Positions 16,611 to 24,413 of a stretch of 47,027 nucleotides of DNA are shown here, in pieces. Positions within the stretch are counted from its first letter, which is position 1. Every line of letters begins with the position of its first letter. The stretch is from an uncultured Clostridia bacterium (GTDB lineage Bacteria; Bacillota; Clostridia; Saccharofermentanales; Saccharofermentanaceae): the NCBI GenBank assembly GCA_947304405.1, contig CAMZBB010000008.1:1-47027 (forward strand), read 5' to 3'. The notes under the pieces are model-generated. The model was given only the letters and a program-made list of their open reading frames with translations, had not been told where the DNA came from and ran no database searches. A program made the position numbers and the translations under genes.

Positions 16611-17393
16611 GTGAAGGTCTGTTTCGTTGGGGATATCGTCGGTGCAGCAGGCAAACGCGCATTCTGCAGCATTATGCCCCGCTTCAAGGCTGACAATGGT
16701 ATCGACTGCCTTATCGTCAATGCCGAGAACTCGACTCACGGAATGGGCGTTTCTTTAAATGTCATCAACGACCTGACGGCTGCCGGAGCAGACGGCTTTA
16801 CACTGGGCAATCACTCTTTTTCCAATAAGGACTTTGTTACGCAGGCCGTGAAGGTCAAAAACTGCGCAAGACCTGCAAATCTTACTCCTTCATGGCCCGG
16901 ATACGATTATTTTGTTTTCGAGAAGGGCAATGAGAGGCTCGGAGTATTCAATCTTCTCGGTCAGGTGTTCATGGACAACAATGCGGACAGTCCGTTCCCC
17001 AAGGCTGATGAGATAATTGAAAAGCTCAGAAACGAAGAACACTGCACGTCAATATTTCTCGATTTTCATGCCGAGACGACTTCCGAGAAGATCGTCATGG
17101 GACGTTATCTTGATGGAAGGTTATCCGCTGTAGCAGGCACGCATACCCATGTCCAGACTGCCGATGAGAAGATTCTGCCGGGCGGTACGGGATATATAAC
17201 CGATGCGGGCATGACCGGGGCTTATGATTCCGTTCTCGGAATGAAGACAGAGACTTCGATGACGAGGCTCGTGTCGAAAATGTCCGCCCGTTATGAACCC
17301 GCAACGGGACCGGCGGTCATATGTGGTATAGTTTTTAATACGGACGTCTCCGGAAGATGTCTTGAAATAAGAAGGTTTTGTGAGTATGAGTAA
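16611..17393 (+). CDS. ymdB: YmdB-family metallophosphoesterase
   Basis: 260 residues from a GTG start with AAGGAGAG 5 bases upstream; the open frame continues upstream to 16590 but without a site. The whole protein follows Bacillus YmdB (TIGR00282): FVGDIVGAAGK with metal ligand Asp8, NAENSTHGMG, GNHSF, DFHAETTSEK, and GTHTHVQTADEKILPGG with the C-terminal metal-binding histidines. Bacillus YmdB is a phosphodiesterase active on 2',3'-cyclic nucleotides and cAMP in vitro, and affects biofilm and sporulation programmes. Here it leads an operon for RNA and ribosome maturation, and overlaps lspA by eight bases, so translation is probably coupled. Confidence 0.9.
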   Translation: MKVCFVGDIVGAAGKRAFCSIMPRFKADNGIDCLIVNAENSTHGMGVSLNVINDLTAAGADGFTLGNHSFSNKDFVTQAVKVKNCARPANLTPSWPGYDYFVFEKGNERLGVFNLLGQVFMDNNADSPFPKADEIIEKLRNEEHCTSIFLDFHAETTSEKIVMGRYLDGRLSAVAGTHTHVQTADEKILPGGTGYITDAGMTGAYDSVLGMKTETSMTRLVSKMSARYEPATGPAVICGIVFNTDVSGRCLEIRRFCEYE

Positions 17394-18162
17394 GAGCAAG
17401 AAGATCAATCCCGCTGTCGGGCTTGAACTGATGGTAATATTTTTTTTCATGATGCTGTTTCTGGTCATTGTCGACCAGCTGATAAAGCGTTATATAGTTT
17501 TCACGATGGACTACCAGGAGACTGTTCCGGTAATCGACAACTTTTTCTCGCTTCACTATGTACGCAATACCGGAAGCGCATTCAGTTTCCTGGCTGACAA
17601 GGAGTGGGGCGTCAAAGCTCTTTCTTATGTTTCCGCGATCTTAGGCGGCTTGGTCGTGATACTGATGGGCGTTGCCTGTGCGAAAAAGCTCAAAATGCTG
17701 GCTTTCGCGTTCTGCCTTATCGCTTCCGGAGCTTTCGGCAATCTCATCGACAGGGTCTACCACAAGTATGTGATCGATTTCCTCAGATTCGATTTCGGCG
17801 ATTATACATTCCCGATATTCAACTTTGCAGACATCTGCGCTGTGATCGGAACGGTTATCCTCATGCTGATAATCCTTTTCGGACACAAGTATTTTGACGC
17901 ATTCTGGGGTTCTTCATCAGAGAAAAAGAAGGCCAAAAAAGCTAAAGCTGAGGCTGCTTTAAAGACCTCCAAGCCTGAAGAGTCAAAAACTGAAGAAGAA
18001 CCTGAGCTTGTAGTTGAAAATGAGAACGAGGATGAGAAAGAGTCTTTCGAGTCTGAATCTGACGGCGCGGAAGATGATACTGAAGAACGTCCCGAACTCC
18101 CGGGGCCTTACAAGGTAAGACCGGGCATTATCGATTGGCACGATGGCGACGACGAAGCTTGA
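17386..18162 (+). CDS. lspA: Lipoprotein signal peptidase (signal peptidase II) with long charged tail
   Basis: 258 residues, about 90 longer than a usual LspA of 150-170. It is an aspartyl protease that cleaves the signal peptide of prolipoproteins in the membrane. Four membrane helices are visible. Family motifs are RNTGSAF, SGAFGNLIDR with catalytic Asp122, and FPIFNFADI with Asp149. After the last helix (about residue 170) comes a Lys/Ala-rich then strongly Glu/Asp-rich tail, presumably cytoplasmic and disordered, of no known function. The ATG at 17386 is preferred, with GAAGG ten bases upstream; a GTG at 17380 is only four bases from it. The 3' end overlaps rluD by 20 bases. Confidence 0.9.
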   Translation: MSKSKKINPAVGLELMVIFFFMMLFLVIVDQLIKRYIVFTMDYQETVPVIDNFFSLHYVRNTGSAFSFLADKEWGVKALSYVSAILGGLVVILMGVACAKKLKMLAFAFCLIASGAFGNLIDRVYHKYVIDFLRFDFGDYTFPIFNFADICAVIGTVILMLIILFGHKYFDAFWGSSSEKKKAKKAKAEAALKTSKPEESKTEEEPELVVENENEDEKESFESESDGAEDDTEERPELPGPYKVRPGIIDWHDGDDEA

Positions 18163-19057
18163 GTGCGGCAATCCGGGCATAAGGCTCGACGTTTTCATCT
18201 CCGAGTCTTTAGGACGTGATTATTCAAGGTCCTTTTACAAGAGGCTGATCACCACGGGAATGGTGACGGTCAACGGCAAGGAAGCAAAAAAAGCCGGTAT
18301 GGTCTTGGATAAGGGCGATACGGTCGAGGTCACTTTCCCTGAACCCGAAAACAGCGATAACATACCGCAGGACATTCCTCTTGATATCGTTTATGAAGAT
18401 TCCGATCTTCTCGTCATAAACAAGCCCCAGGGTATGGTAGTCCATCCCGCGGCCGGTCATCACGAGGGAACGCTCGTAAACGCGCTCCTGGCGCATTGCG
18501 GCGGTGAGCTTTCCGATATCAACGGGGTCATAAGACCCGGCATAGTCCACAGGATAGACAAGGATACATCGGGACTGATGCTCGCCTGCAAGAACAACGA
18601 GACGCATCTGGCTTTGGCCGATATGCTTTCGAGGCACGAGATAGTAAGAGAATACAGAGCTTTGGTGTATGGCGTTATCTCTGAAGAGAGAGGAACGGTA
18701 GATGCCCCGATAGGCAGAAGCACTTCCGACAGGAAGAAAATGTCGGTGATAAAGGACGGGAAGTCCGCAGTTACGCATTTTTCAGTAGTAAACAGATATG
18801 CCGAGGCGACGGACCTGCTTTTAAGGCTCGAGACCGGAAGGACCCATCAGATAAGGGTTCACATGGGTTATATCGGCCATCCGGTGATGGGAGATCCCGT
18901 TTATGCGGCAAGAAAGCCGAAGTTCGGGCTTGAAGGTCAGGCGCTCCACAGCTGCTCCGTGACCTTTGTCCATCCGAGAACGGGGGAGACCATGCATTTC
19001 GAAGCTCCGGTCCCGGATTATTACCTTGAGGCAATAAACCGCCTTACTCCGCTTTAA
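18143..19057 (+). CDS. rluD: RluD-family ribosomal large subunit pseudouridine synthase
   Basis: 304 residues. An N-terminal S4 RNA-binding domain (RLDVFISESL and TTGMVTVNGKEAKKAG) precedes the catalytic domain with HRIDKDTSGL, whose Asp139 is the expected nucleophile, and RTHQIRVHMGYIGHPVMGDP. Enzymes of this family convert uridines of 23S rRNA to pseudouridine, RluD itself acting at the helix 69 sites; a YlyB-like specificity is equally possible in Clostridia. The gene starts inside lspA without a clear ribosome binding site, which points to translational coupling. Confidence 0.88.
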   Translation: MATTKLECGNPGIRLDVFISESLGRDYSRSFYKRLITTGMVTVNGKEAKKAGMVLDKGDTVEVTFPEPENSDNIPQDIPLDIVYEDSDLLVINKPQGMVVHPAAGHHEGTLVNALLAHCGGELSDINGVIRPGIVHRIDKDTSGLMLACKNNETHLALADMLSRHEIVREYRALVYGVISEERGTVDAPIGRSTSDRKKMSVIKDGKSAVTHFSVVNRYAEATDLLLRLETGRTHQIRVHMGYIGHPVMGDPVYAARKPKFGLEGQALHSCSVTFVHPRTGETMHFEAPVPDYYLEAINRLTPL

Positions 19058-19076
19058 GATTGACGGTAAGCCTCAT

Positions 19077-20033
19077 TTGACAGATAATTTTACTATGACG
19101 GAAAAAATAGACATACAGGGCGCTTCTGACAGCGCAGTCGGCGTTTACTGGAAGAAGGTGTCAACGGCTTTCGGCGTTGGCATTTCCCAGGACGGAGGCG
19201 GCGTCACCATCACGGGCGAGGACAGCCTTTCTGTCCTGCGCGCGAAAAGCGTTCTTTCTGCTTTGTCCGCGTTTGCGGGCGAAGGCGAGATCTATGAGAC
19301 GCTGCCGGATTATCTGATATTTCTCGCCAAGAGCGGTAAGCTCGAGGAATTTATGGCAGGCGGCGACAAAGTATTCTACACGACACCTTCTGGCCGCCCG
19401 ATCAAAGCCAAGACACTGGGCCAGCGCGTATATATCGATGCGCTGGAACGTTCCGAACTGGTTATCTGCTCCGGACCTGCGGGAACGGGCAAGACGTTTT
19501 TGGGCGTCGCGATGGCAGTCAAGGCTCTTAAGGCGAGGGAAGTGTCCAGGATAATCCTTACAAGACCTGCGATCGAAGCAGGCGAGAGGCTGGGTTTTCT
19601 CCCGGGCGATATCGAAGAGAAGGTCGATCCTTACATGAGGCCCCTTTATGATGCGCTCTCAGTGCTTCTCGGAACCGAATCTTTTGACAGATACTATGAC
19701 AAGGGACTTATCGAAGTATCTCCGCTCGCATTCATGAGGGGAAGAAATCTTGACGATTGTTTTGTCGTGCTTGATGAAGCGCAGAATACGACCTGTGAGC
19801 AGATGAAGATGTTCCTTACCAGGATCGGACTTAACTGCAGGGCAGTCGCTTGCGGCGATTTCACACAGATAGATCTTCCGAGGGGTACGGAAAGCGGCCT
19901 TCGGGATTCGATAAAAGTTCTCCGCGATGTTGAGGGAATAAGCATAGTCAGCATGTCGGACACCGACATTATACGCAACAGCCTCGTCCAAAGGATCGTA
20001 AGGGCTTATGATAAGGCAGGGCAGAACAGATGA
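19077..20033 (+). CDS. phoH: PhoH-like ATPase
   Basis: 318 residues counted from a TTG at 19077 with GGTAAG six bases upstream; the ATG at 19095 is an alternative that lacks a site. A short N-terminal domain precedes the P-loop: Walker A GPAGTGKT at 133-140, ILTRPAIEAGERLGFLPGD, Walker B VVLDEAQN with Asp233, and CGDFTQIDLP. This matches the PhoH/YbeZ family of RNA-associated ATPases. In many bacteria YbeZ works beside YbeY, and here the ybeY::era fusion is two genes downstream. The ATG of the next gene overlaps the stop codon as ATGA. Confidence 0.88.
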   Translation: MTDNFTMTEKIDIQGASDSAVGVYWKKVSTAFGVGISQDGGGVTITGEDSLSVLRAKSVLSALSAFAGEGEIYETLPDYLIFLAKSGKLEEFMAGGDKVFYTTPSGRPIKAKTLGQRVYIDALERSELVICSGPAGTGKTFLGVAMAVKALKAREVSRIILTRPAIEAGERLGFLPGDIEEKVDPYMRPLYDALSVLLGTESFDRYYDKGLIEVSPLAFMRGRNLDDCFVVLDEAQNTTCEQMKMFLTRIGLNCRAVACGDFTQIDLPRGTESGLRDSIKVLRDVEGISIVSMSDTDIIRNSLVQRIVRAYDKAGQNR

Positions 20034-22111
20034 GCATTGAGAAAAAAAGAAGGAGCATCCTGGATTTCCATCATATAATCTCTCTTGCGCTGGCGGCATT
20101 GACTATTGCCATGATAGTTTATTACGGCTCGCTTCCTGTCAGTTATGACTACAAGGTAGGTTCCATAGCCGTAAGCGATATCTATGCGCCAAGAACATTC
20201 ACTGATACATATGAGACGGAAAGAAGGGCCATAATTGCCAGGGAGACTGCTGAAGATATCTTCGTAAAGTCGGCGACCGTATCCGAAGAAAACATCAGCA
20301 GGACAAAGCAGTTCTTTGATCTTGCGGAACAGATACGTTCCGATATCACGAAGGAACGTGTGACGAATCCGCAGCTGTCATCGGTCGAGGGCGCGAACAG
20401 GCTTTCAAGGCTTGTCTCACAGAATATGAAGAAGAATATCCCCACGACCAGTCTCGTATCATTCGTAGATATGAGCGCTTCCTCGTTCCCTTTTATCCGC
20501 GATAAGTCGGTTGCCATGGCAGAACTGCTCATGACGGAAGAGATAGGCCAGGATGATCTTTCCACGAAGATCCAGCTTCAGATAAGCAATTTCAAGGCGG
20601 CATCGCCTTCATACTCGAGTTATGCGGATTCAATGTCCGTCGTTCTTAACTCGATAATCGAACCTAATGTCATCTACGATGAGACCGCGTCTGCCGATGC
20701 TGCCCAAAACGCATATAACGCCGCGATGAACGACCCGGTCATAATCAACAAGGGATCAAGGCTCGTCGAGACGGGAAACATGATCGATGACCACATATAC
20801 AGAAATCTCGTTGATCTTGAGCTTATCCGTGAGAACACGTTCGATCTGGTCATCCTCCTGAGAGTCCTTCTCTATGTGGCTGTCATATCTATCTGTCTGC
20901 TGTTCTATCTGAATTCCGAAATGGTAAGGAAGACATCGATCGATACACCGGTCTTCTATATGCTTATCGTGACGTTCCTCATTCCGATAGCAGCATCCGT
21001 TTATCTGTCCGAACTGTCGACGCTGTTCTGCATAGTGGCTTTCTTTACAGCCGTGTGCTCCACATACATGGGAACGTATAACGGCATTATCCTGTCGCTG
21101 TTCAATTTCACTTTCATGTGGCCGGTCTATTATTTCAATACCCAGACGCTGTTCGTGAACGTGATCGTTATCGTCTTCTGCGCCATTTTCGCAGGCAAGT
21201 CGGCAAGGATATCCTCCAATGCTGCGCTTATCCTTTATCCGACGCTTGCTGCTATCACGGCTTCGCTGTGCTACGGATTCCTGAACGGTGCCACCAGGGA
21301 CGAATTCATCAACGCAGGCGTTTTCGCGCTCGTCGGCTGTATCGCTTCGCTCGTTGCGGCTGTCGGTCTCTCTCCGATATACGAGCTTTTTAGCAATGCT
21401 GCATCTCCCGTCAAGCTCATTGCGCTGAGTCAGCCCGGACAGCACCTTCTCAAGAGGCTGTTCATGGAAGCTTCGGGTACTTACTCGCATTCCATGATGG
21501 TCGCAAACCTCGCAGATTCAGCCGCTGAAGCTATCGGTGCGGATTCTCTGCTCTGCAAGGTCGCATCTTATTACCATGACATAGGTAAGCTCGAGGCTGC
21601 TTTGTACTTTACCGAGAACCAGGCGGACGGTATCAACCCTCACGACTCTCTGACCGTCATGGAGAGTGTTGCGATCATCACCGCGCATACCGAGAACGGT
21701 GTGAGGCTTGCCAAGAAGGAACGCCTTCCCAACCCGATTATCAAGATAATTGACGAACATCACGGAACAACATGCCCCGGCTACTTCTACTACAAGGCTT
21801 GCGAGGATGCCAAGAGCATGGGCCTTCAGCCGCCGGACATCGATAACTTCAGATACCGCGGACATATCCCTTCAAGCAGGGAGTCTGCGATCGTCATGCT
21901 CGCCGATACTACGGAAGCGGCAGTCAGATCTAAGAAACTGAACAACGCCGACAGCGCCGAAGAACTTATCAGAAAGCTCGTCAGGGATAAGATCGATCAG
22001 GATCAGCTTAAGAATTCCGGTCTGTCATTTGACGACCTTGAGAAGATAATCCTTGCTTTCAGGCAGATTTATGAAGGCGTGTTCCACGAAAGGATCAAGT
22101 ACCCCTCATGA
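20030..22111 (+). CDS. pgpH: PgpH/YqfF-type 7TM HD-domain phosphodiesterase (c-di-AMP hydrolase family)
   Basis: 693 residues. One membrane segment (about 17-36) is followed by a large extracytoplasmic 7TMR-HDED-type domain, seven membrane segments at about 280-460, and a cytoplasmic HD domain. The HD domain has GTYSHSMM, YYHDIGK with His516-Asp517, ITAHTENGV and DEHHGTT, so the metal-binding histidines are intact. The family includes Listeria PgpH, which degrades c-di-AMP, a regulator of potassium and osmotic balance. The position between phoH and ybeY is the classic Firmicutes order. The gene is linked on both sides by ATGA overlaps. Confidence 0.9.
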   Translation: MSIEKKRRSILDFHHIISLALAALTIAMIVYYGSLPVSYDYKVGSIAVSDIYAPRTFTDTYETERRAIIARETAEDIFVKSATVSEENISRTKQFFDLAEQIRSDITKERVTNPQLSSVEGANRLSRLVSQNMKKNIPTTSLVSFVDMSASSFPFIRDKSVAMAELLMTEEIGQDDLSTKIQLQISNFKAASPSYSSYADSMSVVLNSIIEPNVIYDETASADAAQNAYNAAMNDPVIINKGSRLVETGNMIDDHIYRNLVDLELIRENTFDLVILLRVLLYVAVISICLLFYLNSEMVRKTSIDTPVFYMLIVTFLIPIAASVYLSELSTLFCIVAFFTAVCSTYMGTYNGIILSLFNFTFMWPVYYFNTQTLFVNVIVIVFCAIFAGKSARISSNAALILYPTLAAITASLCYGFLNGATRDEFINAGVFALVGCIASLVAAVGLSPIYELFSNAASPVKLIALSQPGQHLLKRLFMEASGTYSHSMMVANLADSAAEAIGADSLLCKVASYYHDIGKLEAALYFTENQADGINPHDSLTVMESVAIITAHTENGVRLAKKERLPNPIIKIIDEHHGTTCPGYFYYKACEDAKSMGLQPPDIDNFRYRGHIPSSRESAIVMLADTTEAAVRSKKLNNADSAEELIRKLVRDKIDQDQLKNSGLSFDDLEKIILAFRQIYEGVFHERIKYPS

Positions 22112-23634
22112 TCATTAAGACGATTTATCAGGACGAGAGTAATCCGGAGGATTCGCTTGAAGCCGTAAACTCATATATTCCGGGCCTTTCAGAAGCCGTT
22201 TGCTCTGAAGATTTTTTATCGCCACAGGTCATAAGGACGATGAAGGAAGCATACGTTACGCTCACTTTCGTCCCGCCCGAAGAGATAAGAACGGTCAATT
22301 CCGAGCAGCGCGGATTCGATAAGGAGACCGACTGCCTGTCTTTTCCCATGTTCGAGTTAAAGGACGGCAGTTTCATCGATATCCCGTCCGCAGGCGATTA
22401 TGAGACAGACGAAGAAGGCAATGAGGCCCTTTGCTACGGCGATATACTCATCAATCTTTCCGCAGCGAAAAGGCAAAGCGAGGAATACGGACACTCATTT
22501 GAAAGAGAGGTCATTTTCCTTATAGCTCATTCGCTCCTCCATCTTTTCGGATATGATCACATAGAATCTTCCGATGAGAAGGTGATGATCTCAAAGCAGA
22601 AGCGGCTTATGGCAGCATTAGGGCTCGCATTTGACGATGAGCTTGAAGACGTTTATGAGATGGATGATCATTCTGACGAGGCGGGGCTGATCCCGGCAGG
22701 TTCACACTGCGCGCACGTCGGCACGGTGGCGCTTCTCGGACGCCCCAATGTCGGCAAGTCCACGCTCACGAACAGCATCGCCGGCATGAAGATAGCGATA
22801 GTATCTCACAAGCCCCAGACTACCAGGACCAACATAAGGACGATCTACAATACTGAAGATACCCAGATCATATTTACGGATACTCCGGGCGTACATAAAC
22901 CCGGCTCGAAAATGGGCGGCATAATGGTCGAGAAGTCTTTTAGATCCGCCATTGCTGCAGATGTCGTGCTCCTTATCGCAGACGGAAGGTTTACAGAGCC
23001 CGGCAGTGTTGAAAAGCGCCTGATCAAGCTGTGCGAAGAAAACAAAAAGAAAGTCGTTCTTGCGATCAACAGGGAAGATGAAGTCGGAAAGAATGCTCTT
23101 CTTCCGATAACTGCGAACTATTCTCAACTTTACGGTTTTGAGGACGTTGTCCCGATAAGCGCAAAGACCGGAAAAGGTGTTGATACGCTGCTGGAAGTTC
23201 TTTCCAACCTGCTTCCCGAAGGCCCCAGGCTCTATGACGGAGAATATCTTACCGATCAGACGGAGCGTGAGATCGCAGGCGAGATGATCCGTGAGCAGAT
23301 CCTTCATTATACTGATCAGGAGATCCCTCACGGCACGGCCGTGATAATTACCGAATTCAGGGAAAGTGCCGCAGAAGACGGAGAGGATGAGTATGACCGT
23401 TCCATCGTTGTCATCAAGGCGGACATCCTTTGCATGAGGAAATCCCATAAAGCCATAATCATCGGCCATGACGGCAAGATGATCAAGCGTATCGGTACCG
23501 CTGCGAGGAAGAACATCGAGAAGATGCTCGGATGCAAAGTCTATCTTGATCTTTATGTGAAGGTCAGGGAAGACTGGCAGAACAATGAGGCTATCTTAAG
23601 GGAGACAGGACTTTCCGATACGGAGGAGGACTGA
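22108..23634 (+). CDS. ybeY-era: YbeY-Era fusion: endoribonuclease joined to ribosome-assembly GTPase
   Basis: 508 residues in one uninterrupted frame. Residues 1-165 are YbeY: DKETDCLSFP and the metal site AHSLLHLFGYDH with His141, His145 and His151. An acidic linker (about 170-200) leads into Era: G1 GRPNVGKS at 211-218, KPQTTRTNI, G3 DTPGVHKP, G5 VPISAKTGKG, and a C-terminal KH domain with IIIGHDGKMIKRIG. G4, normally NKxD, reads NRED (321-324). YbeY matures the 3' end of 16S rRNA, and Era binds that same end during 30S assembly, so the fusion joins physically cooperating proteins. In Bacillus the two genes are separated by dgkA and cdd, absent here. The gene is coupled to pgpH by ATGA and to recO by a one-base overlap. 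Confidence 0.93.
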   Translation: MIIKTIYQDESNPEDSLEAVNSYIPGLSEAVCSEDFLSPQVIRTMKEAYVTLTFVPPEEIRTVNSEQRGFDKETDCLSFPMFELKDGSFIDIPSAGDYETDEEGNEALCYGDILINLSAAKRQSEEYGHSFEREVIFLIAHSLLHLFGYDHIESSDEKVMISKQKRLMAALGLAFDDELEDVYEMDDHSDEAGLIPAGSHCAHVGTVALLGRPNVGKSTLTNSIAGMKIAIVSHKPQTTRTNIRTIYNTEDTQIIFTDTPGVHKPGSKMGGIMVEKSFRSAIAADVVLLIADGRFTEPGSVEKRLIKLCEENKKKVVLAINREDEVGKNALLPITANYSQLYGFEDVVPISAKTGKGVDTLLEVLSNLLPEGPRLYDGEYLTDQTEREIAGEMIREQILHYTDQEIPHGTAVIITEFRESAAEDGEDEYDRSIVVIKADILCMRKSHKAIIIGHDGKMIKRIGTAARKNIEKMLGCKVYLDLYVKVREDWQNNEAILRETGLSDTEED

Positions 23635-24404
23635 TGGAACCGTTCTCCTGCAGGGGAATCATTTTAGCTTCGCGTGAATTCAAGGAGAAAGACCGTCTGG
23701 TCTCTGTTCTTACTGCGGACAAAGGCCTTGTTACTATTTGCGCCAAAGGTTCGGGACGTCCGGGAAGCAAAGCGGCTTTTGCATCCGTTCCTTTCATGGT
23801 CTGTGATTTCGTAGTTTCAGTATCGCACGGATATTACTACCTCAAAGAGGGAACGATAGTCGAGAACAATTCGGATATAATGAGCAGCCTTGAGGCGATG
23901 ACTTGCGCATCTCACATGTCATCTTGCCTTATCGATTCGACTTTCCAGGGCGAGAACACCCGTGAAGCTTATGAGCTCGCAGCCTATGCATTTTATATGC
24001 TCGCCAAAAGGCCGCAGGACTATCTGATCATCTATTCCGCATTCAACTGGAGACTTCTTACGATCGCGGGACTGACAGTTAAGTACGAGTTCACCAATAA
24101 CGGCGGCGAGGAGGTCTCGCCGGGCAGGAATTATCTCGTAAGCCTTATCGGCGGCACTATAGAGACTGCAAAGAATACCAAGGCCGGACGGCTGTCCGGA
24201 AATGACTACCGGATACTGTCTTACGACTGTGTTGACGCGCTGAATTACTTTTTCGATTGTCCCATAAACCGTCTGTTTACCGCAAAAGCGTCAGAGAAGG
24301 TCCTTTCTGATCTTAAGGATTTTACGACGGCTTATCTGTCAGTCCAGTTCGACAGGAATTACGACGGCTTGAGCGTACTGGATATTATCCCGGGAAAAAG
24401 CTGA
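23634..24404 (+). CDS. recO: DNA repair protein RecO
   Basis: 256 residues. RecO loads RecA on SSB-coated DNA in the RecFOR pathway. The N-terminal OB-fold is recognisable (RGIILASREFKEKDRLVSVLTADKG split over residues 7-31, then TICAKGSGRPGSK), followed by the helical C-terminal domain. GGAGGAGG lies close upstream and the ATG overlaps the stop codon of the preceding gene by one base. The C-terminal half has no CxxC pair where many RecO proteins bind zinc (here YEFTNNGGEEVSPGRNY), so it is probably a zinc-free version. It ends the operon; the next gene is convergent with a nine-base gap and no terminator is evident. Confidence 0.85.
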   Translation: MEPFSCRGIILASREFKEKDRLVSVLTADKGLVTICAKGSGRPGSKAAFASVPFMVCDFVVSVSHGYYYLKEGTIVENNSDIMSSLEAMTCASHMSSCLIDSTFQGENTREAYELAAYAFYMLAKRPQDYLIIYSAFNWRLLTIAGLTVKYEFTNNGGEEVSPGRNYLVSLIGGTIETAKNTKAGRLSGNDYRILSYDCVDALNYFFDCPINRLFTAKASEKVLSDLKDFTTAYLSVQFDRNYDGLSVLDIIPGKS

Positions 24405-24413
24405 AAGGCCTTG

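Noticed and set aside
22702-23469. 255-codon minus-strand frame opposite the Era part of the fusion
   Set aside because: It is a shadow of the highly conserved GTPase coding sequence, with no motif of its own.
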